Below are positions 33,651-46,904 of a DNA stretch of 64,000 nt, piece by piece; within the stretch, counting starts at the first letter, position 1; each line of letters begins with the position of its first letter. A program made the translations under genes and the position numbers. The notes beneath the pieces were generated by a model. It did no database searches and was not told the origin of the DNA. It worked only from the letters and a program-made list of their open reading frames with translations. Source of the stretch: Antedon mediterranea (Eukaryota > Echinodermata > Crinoidea > Comatulida > Antedonidae); NCBI RefSeq assembly GCF_964355755.1, contig NC_092676.1, forward strand, positions 8,478,288-8,542,287, given 5' to 3'.

Positions 33651-36164
33651 CAGTTAGACTCTAACAGTTAGAGAAAAGTACTTATCAACAAAACAAAAAT
33701 GGACCATGTAAGAAAAATGTTTTAAGTTTGGTAACTAAATAATTGTAATTGGGATTGTAATAATGCATTCACAGCAAATTAGTAATAGTAAAGGGGTATA
33801 TAGTGGCTTCATTTGTCAAAAAAATAAAATAGCATGATAGAACAAGTGTACTTAATATAAAATACAAATATATAATTACTAAAATCACCTTATAAAAATA
33901 CATAATGTGCATTTAATGAGAAAAATATGTAAATCTTCGTAATGTAAAGAAAAATGTATTATTAGCCTGTTGGTCCTCAGTTATAAATATATAGGTAAGC
34001 CCTCTATGCAACACATATCAATCCATCTTTATAACTGTTTAAGGAAAGATTTGGAGTGGGGAAGGGGGTTTGCAGGGGTAAGGTTATCGTAGAGTATTTA
34101 TATAAAATCTCAAGTTCACTTTAACCTTGGTTTGATATGATAGAGGTTCATCTCAAGATAGCTAGCTGATGGTAATGAACCTGTTTCTATTTGATAAACC
34201 AGATAAACTAATCTAGCAAAGGCCATCATCTTTGATTCCCATTAGATCAGATAAGAACATTGTTAGCCAATCAGAAATAAAGACATGAATATGTTTTTGG
34301 ATAACCTTTAACTAAGAAATAGGGGTTGTACAACTAGAATTTAGGAAACTGATTGGAAGTATACTGGCCATGAATTAATGCATAATATGAAAACATTAAT
34401 TCAGGCACTCTTTTCTTCCCTTGAATATTGTAAATTAAACATATAATAAGTAAGTAAATATAATAATATATATTTGGACAAGGATCTCAGGAAAGGATTT
34501 TCATGCATTTTAATTACCATATTCTGAATTTTGGTATTGTTTTCATGCAATGGTTATGTTACCTTTTTTATTTAACAATTTACATTATTTGCAGCTTTTA
34601 AAAAACATTAGTAGGTATAATCTCTTTTAAAAAAAAGTAAGTTTAATATCACAGTTAAGTACTGATTTTAACATTGGATCATCACACATCATACAGCAAA
34701 AACAAACGGTACAATTTGCTTAATTTCATATTCTTCGCCACATGTTTCAAAAGTGGAGGAGGCGATATTGGATTGTGTGTGGGATTGTTAGCTTACAAAT
34801 CAATGTATTGTATTAACAGTAATTACATTAATTTTTCAAACATGGTCATTGTAAATATGACCTTTTGTAACAAAATGTCAATTTTGTTGTTTTGATAATT
34901 AAAGGATTGGTTAAATAGACTAAATAATAGATATCATCTTTATTGATAATAGAATAAAAAATGTGTCAATAAAAAAATCTAATAAAACCTTTATTAAGGG
35001 GACAACTTTAGGACAAATTTCCCCCCTTAATAAAGGTCTTCTGAATAGCTTGAATGAATCATTTGACTATCCATAATAATTATAGCCAAACGACTACATT
35101 TTGGTGTTTTACAGTTCACAACAAAAAAATAAAAAATATCAAGGAAATTAAATATTAATATTTATTTTTGTTTGGATGAACTTTATTTTTTTTATTTATT
35201 CTTTGACCCAGCGATATTGTTTGTATAACTTTTTATCTTTAATGTTTTTTAAAATAATCATTTTATCCAATCACAATTAATTAGTTGCAATAAAATGATT
35301 TGAATTTTGAAATGTTTATTTTTATAGACATTAGTGTAAATTTAGAATACGTTTCAGTTCTTGAAAATGATCAGAATATATTTGAATTTCTAAGGAGATC
35401 GTTCATCTTTTATTTTGAATAACCCATTTCTTACTTCATATCTCCTAGTATGTAGAGGAAAAATATTATAAAAACAAAATAATTTTCCTTTTATAACAGT
35501 ATATAATTTGTATAACAATCCATACAGAACCCAAGATCGGTGCCACCCTATATTCGTGAAAACCGACATACATCTATCTAGCAATGTGCTATTCAAATAG
35601 CTATAATTCACTAACTGTCCATTGGACAACAGCAGTATTGATTATCTCTATTAGTCGCCTACTGAATTCCTTACAACCGTTAAGGATAATACAAGACATA
35701 TTGATTAGTGATATAATGATGGCGTATACTAAACAGTCCAAATACTAAATGCAAGCAACCACAACATTTTCCTGGTACTCGATGCTTGTTTGCATCTCAT
35801 TTTGAAAATCATACTTGTATAGGTCTAGTTATATTGATATAGCTGCTTATTAATATTATATTTTTATTTCAATGTAACAATTATTGTTGATAATTTCGAC
35901 TTATTTGATAAAAGGTCTGTTTATATATAATATCTTTAGTTCAATATAACAAATATTCTAGATAATTTGAACTGATTAGTAAAATAATATTAATGTCTAT
36001 AAGACAAAATATTGTAAAATACTAATCGATTTTATTTGTAAGAAAAATATTTTCAAATTAGTTTTATTTTTTTCTACTTGTTTGGATTTTTAGAATTTGG
36101 TTGGATGAAGTGATATTTACTGTAACATTGATATACCCTTTATGCTGACAATGAAACAGAAGAA
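33651..36164. other. Gene-poor stretch
   Basis: AT-rich. A piece of the GGGGACA-type dispersed repeat at about 34985-35040 forms an inverted pair, CTTTATTAAGGGG with CCCCTTAATAAAG. No exon is supported; the short frames (for example 34674-34895) lack domains. Confidence 0.45.
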
Positions 36165-36245
36165 TATTATAGTACTGTATATTAATATTATAGTACTGTA
36201 TATTAATATATAGTACTGTATATTAATATATAGTACTGTATATTA
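36165..36245. repeat. About 20-bp ATAGTACTGTATATTAAT tandem repeat
   Basis: Four to five copies of ATAGTACTGTATATTAATAT with slightly varying length (about 19-21 bp). Confidence 0.9.
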
Positions 36246-36936
36246 TATGTATAAACAGTATTATCTTTATATACATAATTAATATTAATTTTGATATTGA
36301 CGTCATCAGTTATGTTAATTACATTTATATATTTAATTTTTACATATTATAAAGATACAACTAGTATATTGTATTGTATAATTACGTTACATTATGATGA
36401 ATGCCCTGCTCAGATAATGAATATGTGTGCAAATGAGGGCTTATTGATTATCTGTAATTATGATAGTACAAATATAGCTTCATTTACATAATTAATTGAA
36501 TTTCTAATTTGTGTGGTAAATGTTCACCCATATAGATTATTAAAGAACTACTACCAGCAAAATACATATAAAATAAATTGTAGTAATGATGTATCGGAAA
36601 CTAAAATGATGGAAACTTGAATACTTGAATTGCTTACTTTAAAAATTTCAACACTACTGATATCGCGATCTTTAAAAAAACCCACAATATTTTAATAGAT
36701 ATTTCATGGGCAGGTGAAGTATCCGTAAGATAAAACTACATATTATTTTCCAAAAAAAGGGTGGGGCTAAAAAAATTACTTTTGAATGATAATCCCACCC
36801 TGTTTCTATGAAATTAAACAATCACAAAAAATTAAGGGATTTTGGAAAAATAGATTTCTACTTGAATCATTTCATTTCAAATATGGAATATAAATAACAT
36901 TTTTATTAGGGCTGTAGCATACATGATTTGTTTTAT

Positions 36937-37095
36937 TTAAAGATGTATTGTCCCTTTGACTAATTCCAAAAAAATAAAAAATAAAACATTTCGAAAAAAG
37001 TGGGTTATTTTGAAGTATCATAATAGTTATTAACTTTCACCAAAAATTAGTCGAAAAAAAGATGTTTTTTTGTTCAAAAAATAACTTTCGATCAA
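36937..37095 (+). mobile_element. TTAA-flanked MITE family, left-end copy
   Basis: TTAA at 36937-36940 is followed by AGATGTATTGTCCC, then TAATAGTTATTAACTTTCAC and CAAAAATTAGTCGAAAAAA, matching the family at 56017. No matching GGACAATAC right end was found, so it is truncated or has a different interior. Confidence 0.65.
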
Positions 37096-37765
37096 AACAT
37101 ATCTCATAATGCAACGCGCTTGTTTGGCTACTCTGTATGCATATTCATAAAACTTCCTCGCGATCTGTGTGAAAACACCTTCTCAACCGTGCAAGTTGTA
37201 AACAATCCTAATTAGCATCATGCATAATGCATACTCATGGTTTGAAATCTTTGTTTACTTTCGCTCGCGACGATTTTCTAGACGAAATGTAATCAAATTA
37301 ATTTACCTTTTAATTACGTAAACTTGTTGGGTTTGGCTTCGAATTTTCGACTTAAAGTGAATAACTTTAATATTACTTTGATATGGCCGATTTCAATTTA
37401 GAATATTTTGACCTTCATTTTTTTGTGTTAATTAATCATTTAATTATTAATTTTGTAATTTCCAAACACAATTACACTAATATTGCAGTTGCAGTTTTTT
37501 CCTCTGTTTGTTTCACATAGAACTGTCAAATTAATGGGTGTCCCCTGAACAGGGACATCCCTATGGATGGTATTGTGTGCGTTAATGTTTGTGTTGTGTG
37601 TGTATGTATTGTGCCATTCATCATTGTCACTTCAAGGTCATTATATTGTTGTTATCTAGTCAATCAATATAATTAATACACTAAGTATGTTGTAAATACA
37701 AACAACAATTAATAGCTTAGACATGCAAAGCATCAAGTGTCAGTCTGAAATATCAAAGTAAATAC
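37096..37765. other. Stretch with no gene seen
   Basis: Contains a patch with TCGCTCGCGACG near 37261, a GGGTGTCCCCTGAACAGGGA fragment of the dispersed repeat near 37534, and TG-rich sequence at 37565-37615. Confidence 0.4.
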
Positions 37766-37824
37766 TTGAAACCATAGAGATATTATAGTAGATATTATTC
37801 ACTATAATATCTGTACGTTGAAAC
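37766..37824. mobile_element. 45-bp palindromic insertion with TTGAAAC direct repeats, copy 3
   Basis: CATAGAGATATTATAGT and ACTATAATATCT form inverted arms around a short centre (37773-37817). Perfect 7-bp direct repeats TTGAAAC flank it (37766-37772 and 37818-37824). The core matches the palindromes at 11887 and 11946, but the flanking repeat differs, as expected for independent insertions. Confidence 0.65.
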
Positions 37825-38002
37825 ATTGTAATGCAAATAAGAATAATTAAAACCATTTATAGTTACTCGGTTACTTTAATACACTTCATCAAGACTGGTG
37901 GTAGTAGTCATGGTGATGTTGTTTCTCTTGCACACCATTCCTTCCTTACTCACCACTCTTAGATCTCCCAAAACTTGCGACATCTGTCAGCTGCCTCCCA
38001 GA

Positions 38003-38115
38003 TCTCAATACCGCCTCCCAGATCTCAATACCGCTTCCAGGATCTCAATACCGCCTCCCAGATCTCAATACCGCCTTTCAGAACTTAATACCGCCTAACA
38101 GATCTCAATACCGCT
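38003..38115 (+). repeat. 20-bp CAGATCTCAATACCGCCTCC tandem repeat
   Basis: Six degenerate copies of a 20-bp unit with core GATCTCAATACCGCC. Because 20 is not divisible by three, the frame cycles through the unit in three readings, giving a repetitive pseudo-protein; the open frame at 37898-38098 is a consequence. Confidence 0.9.
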
Positions 38116-39379
38116 TCCCATACTCCTGTGAATAAAAATGTCGGGGAAGCAAACAAGTATACCGCAAATTAAATACGCATTTTAAAGAATTCTATTGAAA
38201 ACTCCACGCGACTTTAAGCTTTAAAAAATGAACTACCATTTTCTGCAAATCATGCTTTAAAAAAATATTGTTCTAATTTGTATCTGGGAACATTTCCATT
38301 AAGAAATTTTGATTAACTGGTGATCCTGCTAAATGTGGAAAACATAGCTTTTTACTGTAATTTGCTACACTAACAAAAGGGGCGTGTGCTTTCTTTTGAC
38401 AGCTAAAATGAAATTATGAACTATATGAAATTGTTAATAATATTAAATATTATCAGTCTCCTATTTAAAAAAACCTACCCGTGAACAAGGTAGTTTTGTG
38501 TACCATTCGGTACTGATGCTACACTGGCAAAAATGTAACAATTAACATTAGGATATTATATGGTTAGATAAATAATAAAAATTGAACATTTTATTTATTA
38601 TATTATAAACTGTTAGAAAGAAGATATAAAACAAAATGTAATAAAAATTAAGCTGCTAGATGTATTGCTTAATTACTCCATGATTACTCACTGTCTGTTT
38701 ATCTTAGTCAATTTGATTGGTCAATTTACAAACTAAAAGTTAATTGATTCAATTAAATAATAATTTATGTTTGGCACTAAATAATTACTACAATAACAAT
38801 GGGCCTGAATCTGGACATGTCATCTAAGTTTAATTATCTTGGTGTAAATGATTTATTAATCAAACAAAACACTTTAGTAAGAATAAAACAATGAATTGAA
38901 GGTTAGTGTACTCTGTTAATAATAACAAATATATTAGTTAACATTACTATTGAATTCAAACTATTGATAGATACCTTTTGCTGATAAATTCTTGGAATCA
39001 TAGATTATTTTTCCTAGATGGCATCTCTTTCAAAATTCGTCTTCTTAAATGGAATCTCTTTCAGTGACATATATTCCAAGATTTTCCTGATGTGGTCATT
39101 GGCATAAGTGTGATGATTATTTCAAGATATGTCTATATTTGAATATACATATCTGTTCAGTTCTTCTACAATGGCGGTGTCCTCATTAGAATGGTAGCTT
39201 TTCAATATATTTTTGTAATGACTTTTCAATGTATTCTACATTCTCTTTTTCAAAGGTAATAATTTTCTCGCAAAATTTAGATTTAGCTGAGATACCAGTA
39301 TGCAATCTTCTAACTGTACTACCTTTTGATTTTATGATTTCTACTCATGACATCTCTTGACAAGATGGGTTTCAAACTT

Positions 39380-39705
39380 TATAATGCCGCTTCTGGTGAT
39401 GCTCTCAAGACAACTGAACTCTTCCATGGTGATCTGGTTTTCAATTTTTGTTTAAACTGCTTCTGGTGATGTTTTTAAGACAACTGAATTCTGGTGATCT
39501 GGTTTTCAATTTTATAATGTCGCTTCTGATGACATTCTCAAGACAACTGAACTTTTCTATGGTGATCTGGTTTTCAATTTTTGTTTAAACTGCTTCTGGT
39601 GATGTTTTTAAGACAACTGAAATCTTCCATGGTGATCTGGTTTTACATTTCATAATGATGCTTCTGGTTCTCAAGACAACTGAATTCTGGTGCCAGTGAT
39701 TTCTG
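39380..39705 (+). repeat. Degenerate repeats built on GCTTCTGGTGAT...CAAGACAACTGAA
   Basis: At least five repeats of GCTTCTGGTGATG, (C/T)(T/C)AAGACAACTGAA, CCATGGTGATCTGGTTTTCA, with alternate units separated by TTTTTGTTTAAACT or TTTATAATG(T/C)CG. A higher-order unit of about 180 bp recurs with an internal deletion in one copy. Confidence 0.8.
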
Positions 39706-39869
39706 GTTTATGATGCCTGATTTCTGCTTTGATGACATTTTGTTGACATGGATTTAGTGATGATCTGCTTTCCAATATGGTTCTGGTGACATTCTCTTTA
39801 CAGAACCATTTTTTCCTGAAAACAAAAAATAAGTTACATTAAAAACAAAGATTACAAAAATCAAGATAT

Positions 39870-40170
39870 TCTTATTGAAAGGACAATACAGTAGAGGATC
39901 CTTTTTGGGACTTCTCTTGAGGGGACATCCTGATGGACAGGACACCACTATTGAGGCGACACCCTTGTTAAAGGGACACCTCTATTAAGGGGTTCCTTTC
40001 CCACGAAATGGAACACATTATATGTTTTAATTAAGACCAACCCCTATTCAAAGAACACCTCAAAGGACACTTTTCTATGGAACAAAAGCCAATATATGTT
40101 TTAACACTATGACCAATTTTTATTCAAGGGGCACTCCTCTTGAAAGGTCCCTTTAATAATGGATTGTAGG
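39870..40170. repeat. Dispersed GGGGACA-type repeat, degenerate copy
   Basis: A chain of phrases such as TTGAGGGGACATCCTGATGG, GGCGACACCC, AAAGGGACACCTCTATTAAG and ACATTATATGTTTTAA, the same vocabulary as the arrays at 50.5 and 61.9 kb (short rounds of CTATTAAGGGGACAC and AACATATATTTTCC). Confidence 0.6.
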
Positions 40171-41430
40171 CCTATTGTTAGCATAATAAAAAAATTAAAA
40201 GGCACACAATCGTACAAATAGAAACCCATCATATTTCTGTCACTTAAAAGTATGTGGAGAGACACCATTAAATAAAATTCAGGAAACCCAAATTATGTTC
40301 ACACCCTTCAGCCCATACAAATCCCCCACCCACCTCTGTCAGTTTTATTACACGTCAGTGCTGAAAAAATATACTAGTGATATCTATGATATCAGTTTCT
40401 ACATATCAACACAACTTAATAATTCAAGTTGATAGTATATAATATAATAACATGGCCAACATAGTCTTGATGCAATGTACTGTGCATTCATGTTAATGAA
40501 TACCACACTCTCATACCAAATTGTCGATATAAATCATTAAAATGACATTTAATTCACCAATGCAGCTAACGAATTGAAGAGTTTTCACAGAAGCATGAAG
40601 CGTATGCGAACTAAAGGGTGTGATTTCCAGACAGGTATACGAGACATAGGCTAGAAATAATAATACCTGATCATACAGGAACACATCCGGCGTGTTACTT
40701 AACCCAAATACATTATTACAACATTTCTTCATTTGGATATGTGTTAACCTTTAGTAAATATTTTATAATTTTATTTATAGAACATCTCATAAAAATAATG
40801 TTTAGCATATTTAATATGGACGACTCAAGTCCAAACTACAGTATATAAAAATTGAAAGAGCTTATTATACAGTTGACTCTTCCCTTAAACAGACTCTTTA
40901 AAAACTGGAAACTCTCTAACAAACAGACTTTTCTTGAAGTCTCAGATTGTTTTTAACATTAAAAACACATTTGTAATACTAGGATTTTTTGAAAGACAGA
41001 TTAGGCCAGGCCAAGGGTGTCCGAATTTGAGGAGTACCTTTATAATGTTCATTATATAGGTGTGCTTTGCATTTAGTGTATAGTTTGAAATAGCATTGAA
41101 AGTAATTCCCCTACGCTAACATTCATGTGTAATTTTTTGTATTATCTACAGATTGAAGTGAAATAAATAAGTATTATTTCTATTCATAATTAAATACTGT
41201 TCATACATAAACTTATTAACTAAAATTACATGATGTACAGAAAGATAATGTAAACTGTCTAGCCACAAAGGAAATGTTAATTGTGTTCTCAACTATCATG
41301 TCAGCTTGGAAAATTTTTGCTTGATTTCCAAATATCATATATCACATAAAAGATACAAAAACCTCATAACAATCTGAATATACTATATAAGAAATATGAA
41401 CAATTAAGTTCGGCAAGAGTTGCCCTTTAA
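40171..41430. other. Stretch with no gene seen
   Basis: AT-rich. A weak fragment of the GGGGACA dispersed repeat occurs near 40860-41035. No exon is supported. Confidence 0.45.
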
Positions 41431-41439
41431 TTTGATACT

Positions 41440-41830
41440 TCAGTTGACAGAAGATGATATGACGATTGCAATTTGAATGCGTCTTGGTGCGATTACTTGG
41501 ACAACTGCTAACAAGATTCTCGACACGTAAATATTGACTACAAAACTAGTAATACTATCATACACTCCAACTGAGAGTTATTGATGTTAAATAACGTAAG
41601 CAATCAATGACGTCATAGAGCGTCCACCCAATGTGCCAACAAATGTATCGTCGAGGGATGATTGAAGCGCAAAAAATCAATGACATAAAACGTCGGCGGC
41701 AGCCTCTTGGCTCTTAGCTGTTACTCTCAACTCGGGAGGCCAGCTGTGAGCTATACCACGATAAACTTATGTTACACTGTCCTCATGCCTAGTAGGTTAA
41801 GAACAGGTGAAGCAATCAGATAGATCAGTT
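41440..41830. promoter_or_regulatory. CpG-bearing patch with a perfect CRE
   Basis: Compared with its surroundings this block is CpG- and GC-enriched and contains a full TGACGTCA cAMP-response element (41608-41615), then AAACGTCGGCGGCAGCC and CTCAACTCGGGAGGCCAGC. It could be a promoter or enhancer. I found no TATA box, exon or long open frame beside it, so the call is tentative. Confidence 0.3.
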
Positions 41831-43430
41831 CAAATTTCACGTCCCATGGTGAATCTTACTGATAGACTTACCCTGGGGATAAGCAATGTTTAACAGCCAG
41901 TCACTTGTCTTTTTTTTTTATTCTTTAGGCCCGTACTGTTAATCAATAAATAGAATGAAAGCAACAACAAGCATGTTTCGAGGGTTGTATTATTAGTATT
42001 CAGAGTTAGATAAAATGACAACATGCGGTCGGCTATCTAAACAAGCGCCGTAGCACACAGTTATCATTAAGACGTACCGCTACCATAGTAGGACTTGTAC
42101 TTAATTTCTAATAACTACACAGATAGCGCAGGTTTTGTTGTTGTATCAAGTGTTCAACAACTCTACGTTACTCCAGAGAGTTGAAATCAAACCTATATCT
42201 ATGCATATTTATAGGTAATTATATATAAACTATAAATATATATGATTATTTATCTATAATTATCAAATTAATTATGCATTAATTAATGTGTAACTTTTTT
42301 TATTGTTTGATTTTGGTATTCTTTCATAAAGTACAAAATAATTATAGAAAGAAAAATGATATCGAGTGGACATGCAAGAGGCCAACTTATTGCCAAAAGG
42401 GTGCAAAATTATTTAAAATTTTAAATGAATGTTCTTGATTCTCAGTGCTGTGCATCTCCACTAACGAGAATGTGTATCACATTGCCGGTATCATGACAGA
42501 TAATAGTTGATACATGTGATAACGTATTATGCAATTTTATTTGATACTGGGAAAATCTAGATAGAGTAGTGCGTGTACAAAATGCTGTTCCATTATTCTT
42601 GGTTCATGTTCATGCAATATTTCAAACTCTGACCTCATGGACATAGAGAGATGGTACGGTATACACAATGGTTCAATCTATATGTAGTTGGACTTGAGAG
42701 ATTGGGATGGATAAATAAGTGTGATGATTTAAGAATGTTCGTACCCCAAAGGCATCCAACCAATGTGTAAACAACAAGAGCCATACTGTGTTAACAAGGG
42801 GCTGCAAGGTTAAGGCTTGAAGGCAGTGGGGTTTTTGAATCATGTGTAATTGATACTACTGTAGCATGGACAAAATATATTCTGTATGTAACCATGGAGG
42901 TAAAACCCATGATCTAACCAAGTATAATCCCATGACTTAAGTATAACCCCACCCCTAATTTAGGCTAAATTGGACTCAAAACTCCAAATGTTAATGCAAT
43001 CTATGTAAAAATTTCGTACCAGGCCCTGTAATATATGAAAATATAGGCCTACTCTTGTTATGCACACCGAATTAAAATTCCCATTAATTTGAGAAGCTCG
43101 TCATTCATTTTGTTTAATACCTCAACATAAATAGCCACTTTGGCTCGCACAATCATCGCATGCCGCTAAGATTTTATTAATAAACATTTATAACATGCTT
43201 GTTTTTAGTATTATTTTATTATTCTCGTACGTGCAACTTGACTATAATTTTTATCTTGCCTTAATCAAATTATTTAATCAAATTTAGAGTAGGAAACAGT
43301 TAAAATAATACTGGATGTACTTGTTTCATTCAAGTTTTCATTCTTTAAGTGCTAAATGTAGAAAATGAATTTTGTCTGTAACTTTCAAAAAATCATTAAG
43401 ATTATAATAAATAATGAATTAAATCACATA
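41831..43430. other. Stretch with no gene seen
   Basis: AT-rich unique-looking DNA. TAGGCCTA occurs at 43044. No repeat boundary or exon is recognised. Confidence 0.45.
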
Positions 43431-43723
43431 TTAAAGGTATATTGTCCCCCTGAACATTTTGTTGTTGAATATATGCCATTTTAATGTCACAAAATAGTGT
43501 TCACTTTGACCAAAAATTGGATCGAAAAAATTTAAAGCAAAAAATAGTCCAATTGGCTGGGTGTTTGGTTGAATAATGTTTTCACTCTTTTATAGGTGAA
43601 AAGATTATTTTTTTCATGATTTTGCTATGGAAGTGATTAACTATGTTAAAAGTACAAAATAGCATATTCAAATCTGATTTTATTAATCATTTTTTACGTT
43701 TTTGGTGGACAATACATATTTAA
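43431..43723 (+). mobile_element. TTAA-flanked MITE, complete copy
   Basis: TTAA (43431-43434) is followed by AGGTATATTGTCCCCC; at the other end GGACAATACATAT precedes TTAA (43720-43723). The interior has CACTTTGACCAAAAATTGG and ATGGAAGTGATTAACTA. TTAA target sites are typical of piggyBac-type transposition; no transposase is present. Confidence 0.85.
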
Positions 43724-45185
43724 CATAATATATTACTAGTCCTGATTACGGCATAGTGTTTTACAAAATATTTGGTATTTCTTTCTGGCTGTAGTCACTA
43801 GTTATTTAATTTTTATCCCCATTCAGATCTAGCCACTGGTACCACAGCATTGTCATATTTTCAGTAATTTGCCCTTGGTTATATATTTACATAATATAGA
43901 TATTATCTACAAACATATTTATATAAAATATTCATTTTTACATCTGTATTTTTACTTCATATTTATTGTATGGGAAGCTCATTTAGTGACATGCTAGTAA
44001 AACACTTCTTGCTGTGGATCATTAACATGTATATATAGAAAGATCATTGTGGCATTTATATGAGTGTAATGAACCATATAGATGACAAGCAAGAGATATC
44101 GTATAATTCCGAAAATGGCGGACGAATATTATTATATATTAATGTTATTTGTCATGTGTATATTCAGTATACTGTTTTGATATATAAATTGATGTAATAA
44201 CAGTTATTATTTTAGACCATCTAGATAGAGTATTATTTCTGATGTATATTAAGTTTATTTTTGTACATATACATTATATTTATAATCATGGGTAGCAAGA
44301 AACTATAAATAGCCTCATATAAATAATATAATTATATATAATATATTGTTAATTTGTAAATAAATAAAATTGTTATTGTTACAGATACAAAATACAGCAT
44401 AGTATTATCATATTATAGAGTAGGCCTACTGGTACTATTATTTGACTATTAATTATATATTATAAAAAAAAATCTGCTTTATGCAACAAATGGCAAAAAT
44501 TTGAAGGTGGTCTATCCAAAATATGACTTACATATTTAATTTATTAATTGATTTAATCTCTAACATTTCGTCAATCATGATTTAATAATGAACAATATGA
44601 ATAGTAATTTATTTTTTAAACTGATATTTAAATCACTTCACAATTTTATACTCTGTCCGTCCCTCAGTTTTCAATGACATTATATCACTTATATTCCAAG
44701 GTGCAGATTTAGGCTGCGAATAAACTGCACTTCACACTCTCCTCACCTCACACCCTAAAATTTAACAGCCATGTCATTTTTTTCTGCAACTCGGCAGATT
44801 TTTATCAGTTAGTGAAGAATATTACAAACACGTGATAAACCACATGAATAATACGAATGTTGGGTGATTAACATGGAGTAGCAGTCTCAACGTTTGGATA
44901 CAACGTATCGTATCAAATGTATTTTACTTTATTTGAGTATTAAAATTATTTCATTTCGAAATATATATTTAGCCTCCGCTAATCAAACGTAATACTGATT
45001 CTGCTTCTGATTCAACAGTCATACAAAATACTATGCAACAAGTTTTACCATGGTCCTATTAGGGTCTGTTTCTGCTTCGGAAAATTTACCTAATACAAGT
45101 AAAAGGATCCAGTGTTTTCAAAACGGTGGAGCGCTAACATATAATAGTAATCGTCTGTCAAAAGTATGTACAGTATAGTTCATAA
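43724..45185. other. Stretch with no gene seen
   Basis: AT-rich. GAAAATGGCGGACGAATA near 44110 resembles a YY1-like start-codon context, but the frame closes after about 20 codons. Confidence 0.4.
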
Positions 45186-45189
45186 TTTC

Positions 45190-45470
45190 AGCATATTATC
45201 AAGCACAATATTGCCATGAGCAAGCAATAGGCATAAGCCTGAACAGACTTAACTGCTCTTGCTCCCAAAAAATGAGATGCCGCAAAGTATAGGAAGCAAT
45301 GCATTAACATTATGTATTGAACACCATCGTCAAGAGGACTGCTAACCTGATCTCCTCGCACACAAAATTTCACAAACCCAAGAATATTCAGAACCATAGT
45401 AGGTTCTCCGGATTTGAACCAGGAACCTTTAGATCTTCAGTCTATCGCTCTCCCAAAAGGGAAGAGTACG
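45190..45470 (-). mobile_element. SINE or pseudogene derived from tRNA-Phe(GAA)
   Basis: The minus strand from about 45458 reads GGGAGAGCGATAGACTGAAG, then ATCTAAAGGTTCCTGG and TTCAAATCC. This is nearly identical to the D-arm, anticodon arm (loop with GAA) and T-arm of eukaryotic tRNA-Phe. The acceptor stem does not pair and the 5' part is scrambled, so it is not a functional tRNA. The following 200 bp on the minus strand may be a SINE body. Confidence 0.6.
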
Positions 45471-46890
45471 CACATTACTTGTTGACATAGGTTTTGAAGT
45501 ATATTTCCCCAATAATACTTGATTTGATACATTGATCATAGAGGAAGCAAAGACGGCTTAGGTAAAGTAGTCGATTATAATGTTATGTAATATTGTGTAG
45601 AGAATATAATAGGCTACTTAACATTTGCAGTCATGTTAAGAGCCCCTTCAAATATAAGCTTCTGGCTCTGAAATGTGAAGAAGGTTACTTCTTAATATTA
45701 TAGTTATGCAAATAACTTCTCAGACACTTTTAGGGATATTTCTTCAAATATATCTGTGTTGATACACACTAGAGTTAAGCATGCACAGAACGTTGATTTT
45801 AATGTGACAGCCGACGTAAAAATTTGTGTTTAATATTATAAAGATAACTAGTGTACCTCAGGTGATGTAACTAATTTGATTAGTGATCGACAAGTGATAG
45901 AAATAACTTCTCATAACTTAAATTTGTTTGCTTAAAGTCAATATTGTTTAATAAGAAGTACTTAGGTGAAAAAAGGAGGCTTTATCAGAACAGTAATTTG
46001 TATTTATTCATTCATTTTACTCATTTTACTTTCGGAAACGGACATCCATAGTTACAAAATCAATTGCATAAATAAGTTTAAACAAAAAAGGCAGACAAAA
46101 AAACACCAGTATCAGATCATCTCAGGATCTCCATATTGTATGGCATGAATTCATTTAAGATTTTACGAAAAACATATAAATATAATAGCTTAAAAATTTG
46201 AAAAGACTAAAGCAAAATAAATTATAAAATATGTTATTATTTTTCTCTAACCATTGGTATTCTCCTAGCAGTTCTGAGTAAAACAAATTTTATTTCAATT
46301 AATGTGTAAATATGTATTTCTAAAATTAGAATTATTCTCAAAATTAGACAACAATATAATTTGAAATCTATTAATAATACCAAAAATAAATGTTTTAATT
46401 TGCAGCTTGTTTCATCAGGATTTTGAAATTAGTAGTTTGGCATTACAAAAGAAAACTGTATTTGTATTCTACTTGTCTTAAGATCAACTAATTAAAATAG
46501 AATTCAAGCAACTTATTGATTTAACCATGCTTCATTAGCTTTCTATGTCAAGATAACATAAAGAGCGAAGAGAGAGATGACGAACATTAATATCTTAACG
46601 AAAATACACCATACACAGGGGCTGGGAAACAAAGTGAAAAGTAAGTAAAAATTATGCATTATAAATTATTGACAGAAGTGACCTTCATTGTCTCTTTTTA
46701 AGACAATTACGCCATTTATTTTGTTTGTTTATAATAATAAATAAATAAAACAGCAGGGAAACTCAATCATTTTCCCACTTTGAATTCCTTCATGAAACAA
46801 TTTTTTGTTAAAGTGATGTACTTGATACCGTATTGTGAATATTTGTAATTTACACTTTATTATTTGCAAACAAACACATTTTTCACCACC
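45471..46890. other. Stretch with no gene seen
   Basis: AT-rich with no repeats that I recognise. The small frame at 45966-46148 has no domain. Confidence 0.45.
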
Positions 46891-46904
46891 TCTTTCATGT
46901 TCTC

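Noticed and set aside
37898-38098. Plus-strand frame with a repeated RSQYRLPDLNTASRIS-like pattern
   Set aside because: Translation of a 20-bp tandem repeat; the three readings of the unit succeed each other.
44100-44180. Start codon in AAAATGGCGGAC context
   Set aside because: The frame ends after about 20 codons and no donor follows.
45400-45470. Functional tRNA-Phe gene
   Set aside because: The central arms match but the acceptor strands do not pair and the 5' region is scrambled.
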